Shown one piece after another: positions 51,632 through 64,000 of a stretch of 64,000 nt of DNA. Within the stretch, counting starts at the first letter, position 1; each line of letters opens with the position of its first letter. Made by a program: the position numbers and the translations under genes. This DNA comes from Eledone cirrhosa (lineage: Eukaryota; Mollusca; Cephalopoda; Octopoda; Eledonidae), in the NCBI GenBank assembly GCA_964016885.1, contig OZ024748.1, positions 34,386,269-34,450,268 of the forward strand, in the 5' to 3' direction. The notes under the pieces are model-generated. The model saw only the letters and a list, made by a program, of their open reading frames with translations. It searched no databases and was not told where the DNA came from.

Positions 51632-54600
51632 CAACACCAGTCACCATTTTACTAGACCAACACCAATCACAATGTAACTAGAACAACACCAGTCATAAAG
51701 AAACTAGACCAAAGTCAGTCACAATATAAATACACCAACACCATTCACAATGTAACCTAACCGTCGACAGTTACCATGTAACTAGCCCAACGCCAGTCAC
51801 AATGTAACTAGACCAACACCAGTCACAACGTGACTAGACCAACACCAGTTACCATTTCACTAGACGAACACCAGTCGCAATGTAACTAGACAAACGCCAG
51901 TCAGTATGAAAGTATACCAACGCCAGTCACAATGTAACTAGACCAACACCAGTCACAATGTAATTAGACCAACATCAGTCACAATGTAAGTAGACCAACA
52001 CCAGTCACAATGTAATTAGACCAACACCAGTCACAATGTGACTAAACCAACACCAGTCACAATGTAATTAGACCAACAGCAGTCACAATGTAACTAGACA
52101 AACACCAGTCACCAGGTAACTAGACCTACGCCAGTCATAATGTAACTAGACCAACCCAACACCAGTCATAATGTAACTAGACCTACGCCAGTCACAATGT
52201 GACTAGACGATGCCAGCACCAGTAACAATGTAACTAGACCTGCCCCAGTCTCAATATGACTAGACCAACACCAATCACAATGTAACTCGATCAACACCAA
52301 TCAATATGTGACTAGACAAACACCAATTACATTGTAACAAGGCCAACGCCAGTCACAATGTAACTAGACCAACGCCAGTCAAATGTTACTAGACCAACGC
52401 CAGTCAGAATATAACTAAATCGACAACAATCACAATAAAACTAGACCAACACCAATCACAATGTAACTAGACCAACGCCAATCAGAATGTAACAAGACAA
52501 ACACCAATCACAATGTCACTAGACCATCACCAGTCACAATGTAACTTGACCAACAACAGTCACAATGTAACTAGGCCAAACCAGTCACAATGTAATTAGA
52601 CCAACAACAGTCACAATGTGTCTAGTCCAACACCAGTCACAATCTAATTAGACCAACAGCAGTCACAATGTAACTAGACGAACACAAGTCACCAAGGAAC
52701 TAGACCAACACCAATCACAATGTAACTAGACCAACCCAACATCAGTCACAATGTAACTAGACCTACGGCAGTCACAATGTGACTAGACCACCGCAACACA
52801 AGTAACAATGTCACTAGACCTGCGCCAGTCTCAATGTGACTAGACCAACACCAATCACAATGTAACTAGACCAACACCAATCACAAGGATACTAGACCAA
52901 CACCAGTCTCTATGTGACTAGAGCGACACCAATTACAATGTAACTAGACCAGCGCCAGTCCCAATGTAACAAGACAAACGCCAGTCAAAATTTTACTAGA
53001 CCAACGCCATTCACAGTGGAATTAGACAAGCACCATTCATAATGTAGCTACACCAACGCCATTCACCATGTATCTAGACCAATTTCAGTCACCATGTAAC
53101 TAGACCAACGCCAGTCACAATGTAACTAGACCAACGCCAGTCACAGTGTAACAAGACCAACACCAGTCACCATTTAAGTAGAACAAAACCAGTCACAATG
53201 TAACTAGACCAACGCCAGTCACAATATGACGAGACCAACACCAGTCACGATGTGACTAGACCAACACCAGTCACAATATAACTAGACCAACGCCAGTCCC
53301 AATGTAACTAGACCAACGCCAATCCCAGTGTTACTAGACCAACACCAGTAACAAGGTAATTAGAACAATACCAATCACCGTGTAACTAGAAGAATGCCAC
53401 TCACAATGTAACTAGACCAACAGCAGTCACGATGTAACTAGACCAACGCCAGTAACATTGTAACTAGACCAATACCAGTCACCATGTAACTAGACCAACA
53501 CCAATCACAATATAACTACACCAACGCCAGCCCATCGCAATGTAACTAGACCAAGACCAGTCACAATGTAACTACACCAACACCAATCACAATGTAACTA
53601 GAGCAACATCAGTCACTATGTAATTAGACCAATACCAGTCACAATGTAAGTAGACCAACACCAGTCACAATGTAACTAGACCATCCCAACACCAGTAACA
53701 ATGTAACTAGACCAACACCAATCACGATGTAACTAGACCAACACCAGTCCCAACGATACTAGACCAACACCAGTCGCAAAGCAATTGGATAAACACCACT
53801 CCCGATGTAACTAGACCAACGCCAGTCACAGTGTAATTAGACCAACACCAGTCACAATGTAACTAGACAAACACCAGTAACAATGTAATTAGACCAACAC
53901 CAGTCATAATGTAACTAGACCAACCCAACACCAGTCACAATGTCACTAGACCTACGCCAGTCACAATGTGACTAGACCATCCCAACACCAGTCACAATGT
54001 AACTAGACCTGCGCCAGTCTCAATGTGACTAGACCAACACCAATCACAATGTAACTAGACCAACACCAATTACAAGAATACTAGACCAACACCAGTCACT
54101 ATGTGACTAGAGCGACACAAATTACAATGTAACTAGACCAGCGCCAATCCCAATGTAACAAGACCAATGCCAGTCAAATGTTACTAGACCAACGCCAATC
54201 ACAATGTAACTAGACCAACAGCAGTAACAAGGTAATTAGACCAACACAAGTCACAATGTAACTAGACCAACACCAGTCACAATGTAACTAGACCAACTCC
54301 AATCACAATGTACCTGCACCAACGCCAATCACAATGTCACTAGACCATCACCAGTCACAATGTAACTTGAACAACACCAGTCACAATGTAACTAGACCAA
54401 CACATGTCACCATGTAACTAGACCAACACCAATCACAATGTAACTAGACCAATCCAACATCAGTCACAATGTAACTAGACCTACGCCAGTCACAATATGA
54501 CTAGACCATCCCAACACCAGTAACAATGTAACTAGATCTGCGCCAGTCTCAATGTGACTAGACCAAACCAATCACAATGTAACTAGACCAACACCAATCA

Positions 54601-57600
54601 CAAGGATACTAGACCAACACCAGTCTCTGTGTGACTAGAGCGACACCAATTACAATGTAACTAGACAAGTGCCAGTCCCAATGTAACAAGACCAACGCCA
54701 GTCAAAATGTTACTAGACCAACGCCATTCACAGTGTAATTAGACAAGCGCCATTCATAATGTAACTACACCAACGCCATTCACCATGTATCGAGACAAAT
54801 TCCAGTCACCATGTAACTAGACCAACGCCAGTCACAATGTAACTAGACCAACGCCAGTCACAATGTAACAAGACCAACACCAGTCACCATTTAAGTAGAA
54901 CAACACCAGTCTACATGTACCTAGACCAACGCCAGTCACAATATAACGAGACCAACACCAGTCACAATGTAACTAAACCAACACCAGTCACAATGTAACA
55001 AGACCAACACCAGTCACAATGTAACTAGACCAACTCCAATCACAATGTACCTGCACCAACGCCAATCACAATGTTACTAGACCAACACCAGTCACAATGT
55101 AACTAGACCAACGCCAATCACAATGTCACAAACCAACAGCAGTCACAATGTAACTAGACCAACACCAGTGGCAATGCAATTTGACCAACACCAGTCACAA
55201 TGTAACTAGACCAACACCAGTGGCAATGCAATTTGACCAACACCAGTCACAATGTAACTAGACAAACACCAATCACAATGTAATTAGACCAACACCAGTG
55301 ACAATGTAACTAGACCAACCCAACACCAGTCACAATGTCACTAGACCTACGCCAGTCACAATGAGACTAGACCATCCCAACACCAGTAACAATGTAACTG
55401 GACCTGCACCAGTCTCAATGTGGTTAGACCAACACCAATCACAATGTAACTAGACCAACACCTATTACAATGATACTAGACCAACGCCAATCACAATGTA
55501 ACTAGACCAACAATAGTAACAAAGTAATTAGACCAACACAAGTCACAATGTAACTAGACCAACACTAGTCACAATGTAATAGACCAACTCCAATCACAAT
55601 GTACCTGCACTAACGCCAATCACAATGTAACTCGACCAACATCAGTCACAATGTAACTACACCAACGCCAGTAACAATGTAACTAGACCAACGTCAATTA
55701 GAATGTAACTAGACCAACGCCAGTCACAATGTACCTAGAACAACACCAGTCACCATGTAACTCGAGGGACGCCATTCACAATGTAACTCGGCCAACACCA
55801 GTCATAATGTAACTAGACCAACCCAACATCAGTCACAATGTAACTAGACCTACGCCAGTCACAATGTGACTAGACCATCCCAACATCAGTAACAATGTAA
55901 CTAGACCTGCGCCAGTCACAATGTAACTAGACCAACGCTAGTCACAATGTAACAAGACCAACATTAGTCACCATTTAAGTAGAACAACACCAGTCACCAT
56001 GTAACTAGACCAACACCAGTCACAATATAACAAGGCCAACGCCAGTCACAATGTAACTAGACCAACGCCAGTCAAATGTTACTAGACCAACGCCAGTGAG
56101 AATATAACTAAACCGACAACAATCACAATAAAACTAGACCAACACCAATCACAATGTAACTAAACCAAACCAACATCAGTCACAATGTAACTAGACCTAC
56201 GGCAGTCACAATGTGACTAGACCACCGCAACACCAGTAACAATGTCACTAGACCTGCGCCAGTCTCAATGTGACTAGACCAACACCAATCACAATGTAAC
56301 TAGACCAACACCAATCACAAGGATACTAGACCAACACCAGTCTCTATGTGACTAGAGCGACACCAATTACAATGTAACTAGACCAGCGCCAGTCCCAATG
56401 TAACAAGACAAACGCCAGTCAAAATTTTACTAGACCAACGCCATTCACAGTGGAATTAGACAAGCGCCATTCATAATGTAGCTACACCAACGCCATTCAC
56501 CATGTATCTAGACCAATTTCAGTCACCATGTAACTAGACCAACGCCAGTCACATTGTAACAAGACCAACACAAGTCACCATTTAAGTAGAACAAAACCAG
56601 TCACAATGTAACTAGACCAATGCCAGTCACAATATGACGAGACCAACACCAGTCACGATGTAACTAGACCAACACCAGTCACAATATAACTAGACCAACG
56701 CCAGTCCCAATGTAACTAGACCAACGCCAGTCACAATGTAACTAGACCAACGCCAATCCCAGTGTTACTAGACCAACACCAGTAACAAGGTAATTAGAAC
56801 AATACCAATCACCGTGTAACTAGAAGAATGCCACTCACAATGTAACTAGACCAACAGCAGTCACGATGTAACTAAACCAACGCCAGTAACATTGTAACTA
56901 GACCAACACCAGTCACCATGTAACTAGACCAACACCAATCACAATATAACTACACCAACGCCAGCCCATCGCAATGTAACTAGACCAAGACCAGTCACAA
57001 TGTAACTACACCAACACCAATCACAATGTAACTAGACCAACATCAGTCACTATGTAATTAGACCAATACCAGTCACAATGTAAGTAGACCAACACCAGTC
57101 ACAATGTAACTAGACCATCCCAACACCAGTAACAATGTAACTAGACCAACACCAATCACAATGTAACTAGACCAACACCAGTCCCAACGATACTAGACCA
57201 ACACCAGTCGCAAAGCTATTGGACAAACACCACTCCCGATGTAACTAGACCAACACCGGTCACAGTGTAATTAGACCAACACCAGTCACAATGTAACTAG
57301 ACAAACACCAGTAACAATGTAATTAGACCAACACCAGTCATAATATAACTAGACCAACCCAACACCAGTCACAATGTGACTAGACCATCCCAACACCAGG
57401 AACAATGTAACTAGACCTGCGCCAGTCTCAATGTGACTTGACCAACACCAATCACAATGTAACTAGACCAACACCAATTACAAGAATACTAGACCAACAC
57501 CAGTCACTATGTGACTAGAGCGACACAAATTACAATGTAACTAGACCAGCGCCAATCCCAATGTAACAAGACCAATGCCAGTCAAATGTTACTAGACCAA

Positions 57601-57671
57601 CGCCAATCACAATGTAACTAGACCAACAGCAGTAACAAGGTAATTAGACCAACACAAGTCACAATGTAACT
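51632..57671. repeat. About 6.07-kb higher-order repeat, copy 1
   Basis: Landmarks at 51,641, 51,711, 52,681, 54,401 and 55,761 all recur exactly 6,070 bp later. After about 56,530 the offset becomes 6,096 because copy 2 has one more 26-bp unit. By eye about ten single-base differences separate the copies over the first 5 kb. The copy also contains an internal block (about 52,700-54,200) that recurs 3,434 bp later (56,130-57,671). Confidence 0.9.
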
Positions 57672-57701
57672 ATACCAACACCAGTCACAATGTGACTTGA
57701 C

Positions 57702-60700
57702 CAACACCAGTCACCATTTTACTAGACCAACACCAATCACAATGTAACTAGAACAACACCAGTCATAAAGAAACTAGACCAAAGTCAGTCACAATATAAA
57801 TACACCAACACCATTCACAATGTAACCTAACCGTCGACAGTTACCATGTAACTAGCCCAACGCCAGTCACAATGTAACTAGACCAACACCAGTCACAACG
57901 TGACTAGACCAACACCAGTTACCATTTCACTAGACGAACACCAGTCGCAATGTAACTAGACAAACGCCAGTCAGTATGAAAGTATACCAACGCCAGTCAC
58001 AATGTAACTAGACCAACACCAGTCACAATGTAATTAGACCAACATCAGTCACAATGTAAGTAGACCAACACCAGTCACAATGTAATTAGACCAACACCAG
58101 TCACAATGTGACTAAACCAACACCAGTCACAATGTAATTAGACCAACAGCAGTCACAATGTAACTAGACAAACACCAGTCACCAGGTAACTAGACCTACG
58201 CCAGTCATAATGTAACTAGACCAACCCAACACCAGTCATAATGTAACTAGACCTACGCCAGTCACAATGTGACTAGACGATGCCAGCACCAGTAACAATG
58301 TAACTAGACCTGCCCCAGTCTCAATATGACTAGACCAACACCAATCACAATGTAACTCGATCAACACCAATCAATATGTGACTAGACAAACACCAATTAC
58401 ATTGTAACAAGGCCAACGCCAGTCACAATGTAACTAGACCAACGCCAGTCAAATGTTACTAGACCAACGCCAGTCAGAATATAACTAAATCGACAACAAT
58501 CACAATAAAACTAGACCAACACCAATCACAATGTAACTAGACCAACGCCAATCAGAATGTAACAAGACAAACACCAATCACAATGTCACTAGACCATCAC
58601 CAGTCACAATGTAACTTGACCAACACCAGTCACAATGTAACTAGGCCAAACCAGTCACAATGTAATTAGACCAACAACAGTCACAATGTGTCTAGTCCAA
58701 CACCAGTCACAATCTAATTAGACCAACAGCAGTCACAATGTAACTAGACGAACACAAGTCACCAAGGAACTAGACCAACACCAATCACAATGTAACTAGA
58801 CCAACCCAACATCAGTCACAATGTAACTAGACCTACGGCAGTCACAATGTGACTAGACCACCGCAACACCAGTAACAATGTCACTAGACCTGCGCCAGTC
58901 TCAATGTGACTAGACCAACACCAATCACAATGTAACTAGACCAACACCAATCACAAGGATACTAGACCAACACCAGTCTCTATGTGACTAGAGCGACACC
59001 AATTACAATGTAACTAGACCAGCGCCAGTCCCAATGTAACAAGACAAACGCCAGTCAAAATTTTACTAGACCAACGCCATTCACAGTGGAATTAGACAAG
59101 CGCCATTCATAATGTAGCTACACCAACGCCATTCACCATGTATCTAGACCAATTTCAGTCACCATGTAACTAGACCAACGCCAGTCACAATGTAACTAGA
59201 CCAACGCCAGTCACAGTGTAACAAGACCAACACCAGTCACCATTTAAGTAGAACAAAACCAGTCACAATGTAACTAGACCAACGCCAGTCACAATATGAC
59301 GAGACCAACACCAGTCACGATGTGACTAGACCAACACCAGTCACAATATAACTAGACCAACGCCAGTCCCAATGTAACTAGACCAACGCCAATCCCAGTG
59401 TTACTAGACCAACACCAGTAACAAGGTAATTAGAACAATACCAATCACCGTGTAACTAGAAGAATGCCACTCACAATGTAACTAGACCAACAGCAGTCAC
59501 GATGTAACTAGACCAACGCCAGTAACATTGTAACTAGACCAATACCAGTCACCATGTAACTAGACCAACACCAATCACAATATAACTACACCAACGCCAG
59601 CCCATCGCAATGTAACTAGACCAAGACCAGTCACAATGTAACTACACCAACACCAATCACAATGTAACTAGAGCAACATCAGTCACTATGTAATTAGACC
59701 AATACCAGTCACAATGTAAGTAGACCAACACCAGTCACAATGTAACTAGACCATCCCAACACCAGTAACAATGTAACTAGACCAACACCAATCACGATGT
59801 AACTAGACCAACACCAGTCCCAACGATACTAGACCAACACCAGTCGCAAAGCAATTGGATAAACACCACTCCCGATGTAACTAGACCAACGCCAGTCACA
59901 GTGTAATTAGACCAACACCAGTCACAATGTAACTAGACAAACACCAGTAACAATGTAATTAGACCAACACCAGTCATAATGTAACTAGACCAACCCAACA
60001 CCAGTCACAATGTCACTAGACCTACGCCAGTCACAATGTGACTAGACCATCCCAACACCAGTCACAATGTAACTAGACCTGCGCCAGTCTCAATGTGACT
60101 AGACCAACACCAATCACAATGTAACTAGACCAACACCAATTACAAGAATACTAGACCAACACCAGTCACTATGTGACTAGAGCGACACAAATTACAATGT
60201 AACTAGACCAGCGCCAATCCCAATGTAACAAGACCAATGCCAGTCAAATGTTACTAGACCAACGCCAATCACAATGTAACTAGACCAACAGCAGTAACAA
60301 GGTAATTAGACCAACACAAGTCACAATGTAACTAGACCAACACCAGTCACAATGTAACTAGACCAACTCCAATCACAATGTACCTGCACCAACGCCAATC
60401 ACAATGTCACTAGACCATCACCAGTCACAATGTAACTTGAACAACACCAGTCACAATGTAACTAGACCAACACATGTCACCATGTAACTAGACCAACACC
60501 AATCACAATGTAACTAGACCAATCCAACATCAGTCACAATGTAACTAGACCTACGCCAGTCACAATATGACTAGACCATCCCAACACAAGTAACAATGTA
60601 ACTAGATCTGCGCCAGTCTCAATGTGACTAGACCAAACCAATCACAATGTAACTAGACCAACACCAATCACAAGGATATAAGACCAACACCAGTCTCTGT

Positions 60701-63700
60701 GTGACTAGAGCGACACCAATTACAATGTAACTAGACAAGTGCCAGTCCCAATGTAACAAGACCAACGCCAGTCAAAATGTTACTAGACCAACGCCATTCA
60801 CAGTGTAATTAGACAAGCGCCATTCATAATGTAACTACACCAACGCCATTCACCATGTATCGAGACAAATTCCAGTCACCATGTAACTAGACCAACGCCA
60901 GTCACAATGTAACTAGACCAACGCCAGTCACAATGTAACAAGACCAACACCAGTCACCATTTAAGTAGAACAACACCAGTCTACATGTACCTAGACCAAC
61001 GCCAGTCACAATATAACGAGACCAACACCAGTCACAATGTAACTAAACCAACACCAGTCACAATGTAACAAGACCAACACCAGTCACAATGTAACTAGAC
61101 CAACTCCAATCACAATGTACCTGCACCAACGCCAATCACAATGTTACTAGACCAACACCAGTCACAATGTAACTAGACCAACGCCAATCACAATGTCACA
61201 AACCAACAGCAGTCACAATGTAACTAGACCAACACCAGTGGCAATGCAATTTGACCAACACCAGTCACAATGTAACTAGACCAACACCAGTGGCAATGCA
61301 ATTTGACCAACACCAGTCACAAGGTAACTAGACAAACACCAATCACAATGTAATTAGACCAACACCAGTGACAATGTAACTAGACCAACCCAACACCAGT
61401 CACAATGTCACTAGACCTACGCCAGTCACAATGAGACTAGACCATCCCAACACCAGTAACAATGTAACTGGACCTGCACCAGTCTCAATGTGGTTAGACC
61501 AACACCAATCACAATGTAACTAGACCAACACCTATTACAATGATACTAGACCAACGCCAATCACAATGTAACTAGACCAACAATAGTAACAAAGTAATTA
61601 GACCAACACAAGTCACAATGTAACTAGACCAACACTAGTCACAATGTAATAGACCAACTCCAATCACAATGTACCTGCACTAACGCCAATCACAATGTAA
61701 CTCGACCAACATCAGTCACAATGTAACTACACCAACGCCAGTAACAATGTAACTAGACCAACGTCAATCAGAATGTAACTAGACCAACGCCAGTCACAAT
61801 GTACCTAGAACAACACCAGTCACCATGTAACTCGAGGGACGCCATTCACAATGTAACTCGGCCAACACCAGTCATAATGTAACTAGACCAACCCAACATC
61901 AGTCACAATGTAACTAGACCTACGCCAGTCACAATGTGACTAGACCATCCCAACATCAGTAACAATGTAACTAGACCTGCGCCAGTCACAATGTAACTAG
62001 ACCAACGCTAGTCACAATGTAACAAGACCAACATTAGTCACCATTTAAGTAGAACAACACCAGTCACCATGTAACTAGACCAACACCAGTCACAATATAA
62101 CAAGGCCAACGCCAGTCACAATGTAACTAGACCAACGCCAGTCAAATGTTACTAGACCAACGCCAGTGAGAATATAACTAAACCGACAACAATCACAATA
62201 AAACTAGACCAACACCAATCACAATGTAACTAAACCAACCCAACATCAGTCACAATGTAACTAGACCTACGGCAGTCACAATGTGACTAGACCACCGCAA
62301 CACCAGTAACAATGTCACTAGACCTGCGCCAGTCTCAATGTGACTAGACCAACACCAATCACAATGTAACTAGACCAACACCAATCACAAGGATACTAGA
62401 CCAACACCAGTCTCTATGTGACTAGAGCGACACCAATTACAATGTAACTAGACCAGCGCCAGTCCCAATGTAACAAGACAAACGCCAGTCAAAATTTTAC
62501 TAGACCAACGCCATTCACAGTGGAATTAGACAAGCGCCATTCATAATGTAGCTACACCAACGCCATTCACCATGTATCTAGACCAATTTCAGTCACCATG
62601 TAACTAGACCAACGCCAGTCACAATGTAACTAGACCAACGCCAGTCACATTGTAACAAGACCAACACAAGTCACCATTTAAGTAGAACAAAACCAGTCAC
62701 AATGTAACTAGACCAATGCCAGTCACAATATGACGAGACCAACACCAGTCACGATGTAACTAGACCAACACCAGTCACAATATAACTAGACCAACGCCAG
62801 TCCCAATGTAACTAGACCAACGCCAGTCACAATGTAACTAGACCAACGCCAATCCCAGTGTTACTAGACCAACACCAGTAACAAGGTAATTAGAACAATA
62901 CCAATCACCGTGTAACTAGAAGAATGCCACTCACAATGTAACTAGACCAACAGCAGTCACGATGTAACTAAACCAACGCCAGTAACATTGTAACTAGACC
63001 AACACCAGTCACCATGTAACTAGACCAACACCAATCACAATATAACTACACCAACGCCAGCCCATCGCAATGTAACTAGACCAAGACCAGTCACAATGTA
63101 ACTACACCAACACCAATCACAATGTAACTAGACCAACATCAGTCACTATGTAATTAGACCAATACCAGTCACAATGTAAGTAGACCAACACCAGTCACAA
63201 TGTAACTAGACCATCCCAACACCAGTAACAATGTAACTAGACCAACACCAATCACAATGTAACTAGACCAACACCAGTCCCAACGATACTAGACCAACAC
63301 CAGTCGCAAAGCAATTGGACAAACACCACTCCCGATGTAACTAGACCAACACCGGTCACAGTGTAATTAGACCAACACCAGTCACAATGTAACTAGACAA
63401 ACACCAGTAACAATGTAATTAGACCAACACCAGTCATAATATAACTAGACCAACCCAACACCAGTCACAATGTGACTAGACCATCCCAACACCAGGAACA
63501 ATGTAACTAGACCTGCGCCAGTCTCAATGTGACTAGACCAACACCAATCACAATGTAACTAGACCAACACCAATTACAAGAATACTAGACCAACACCAGT
63601 CACTATGTGACTAGAGCGACACAAATTACAATGTAACTAGACCAGCGCCAATCCCAATGTAACAAGACCAATGCCAGTCAAATGTTACTAGACCAACGCC

Positions 63701-63767
63701 AATCACAATGTAACTAGACCAACAGCAGTAACAAGGTAATTAGACCAACACAAGTCACAATGTAACT
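57702..63767. repeat. About 6.07-kb higher-order repeat, copy 2
   Basis: Matches 51,632-57,671 nearly base for base. At about 63,767 it does not restart like copy 1 did at 57,672. Instead it continues as the internal block does after 54,238 and 60,308. The last bases of the window (63,950-64,000) match 54,450-54,500 and 60,520-60,570. Confidence 0.9.
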
Positions 63768-64000
63768 AGACCAACACCAGTCACAATGTAACTAGACCAA
63801 CTCCAATCACAATGTACCTGCACCAACGCCAATCACAATGTCACTAGACCATCACCAGTCACAATGTAACTTGAACAACACCAGTCACAATGTAACTAGA
63901 CCAACACAAGTCACCATGTAACTAGACCAACACCAATCACAATGTAACTAGACCAATCCAACATCAGTCACAATGTAACTAGACCTACGCCAGTCACAAT

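Larger units (their letters stand above)
22884..64000. repeat. 26-bp satellite array (about 1,580 units)
   Basis: A 26-bp unit with core CAATGTAACTAGACCAA repeats without interruption from 22,884 to the last base, so the true array is longer than 41 kb. Common positions of variation are ACACCA/ACGCCA, GTCAC/ATCAC/GTAAC, TAACTAG/TCATTAG/TGACTAG, and a 31-bp form with a 5-bp CCCAA insertion. The unit carries TAA and TAG, and 26 is not a multiple of 3, so every frame is closed within about three units and no open frame of note exists. Units within 100 bp differ by several bases while units kilobases apart can be identical, the sign of higher-order organisation. No genes or unrelated insertions were seen anywhere in it. 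Confidence 0.97.

Noticed and set aside
22884..64000. CRISPR-like or iteron-like array of 26-bp repeats
   Set aside because: Units abut directly without spacers and run for 41 kb in a eukaryotic context; this is satellite DNA.

Overview
This window reads as repeat-dominated, non-coding DNA from an animal genome, most likely a cephalopod mollusc and probably an octopus. That assignment rests on tRNA-derived SINEs whose body (TTTTATCGACC ... CCTCGGCGGAATTTGAA) I know as cephalopod-type, on abundant (CA)n, (TA)n and (ACAT)n microsatellites, and on the retroelement families present. It is inference, not a database match. I see no intact host gene, tRNA, rRNA or CRISPR array.

Layout. (1) Positions 1-8587 are a 40-bp minisatellite of about 215 units that starts before the window. 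(2) Positions 8588-22,883 are an island of decayed mobile elements and microsatellites. In order they are: a cephalopod-type repeat fragment, a diverged 0.16-kb tandem duplication, compound microsatellites, a 250-bp TIR/MITE element, a truncated Penelope-like element (PLE) on the minus strand with a hammerhead ribozyme motif in its 3' region, a SINE, a second GIY-YIG retroelement fragment (minus), a near-perfect 65-bp-arm fold-back, two copies of a restriction-like-endonuclease (RLE) LINE on the plus strand (one only a 3' end, one including a broken reverse transcriptase), a nest of minus-strand SINEs with one inserted into another, and a heavily decayed hAT-like transposase relic on the minus strand. 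The relic is recognisable only by translating across frames, and a 14-bp minisatellite sits inside it. (3) Positions 22,884-64,000 are a 26-bp satellite of about 1,580 units that continues past the window. It has multi-kilobase higher-order repeats, including a roughly 6.07-kb segment duplicated almost without change.

Nothing here works together as a pathway. The window looks like heterochromatin-type or subtelomere/pericentromere-type sequence: two unrelated arrays flanking about 14 kb of dead transposons. The many short histidine/threonine-, valine- or cysteine-rich open frames are by-products of the repeats. Of all the elements, only the hammerhead motif still looks intact in its core.
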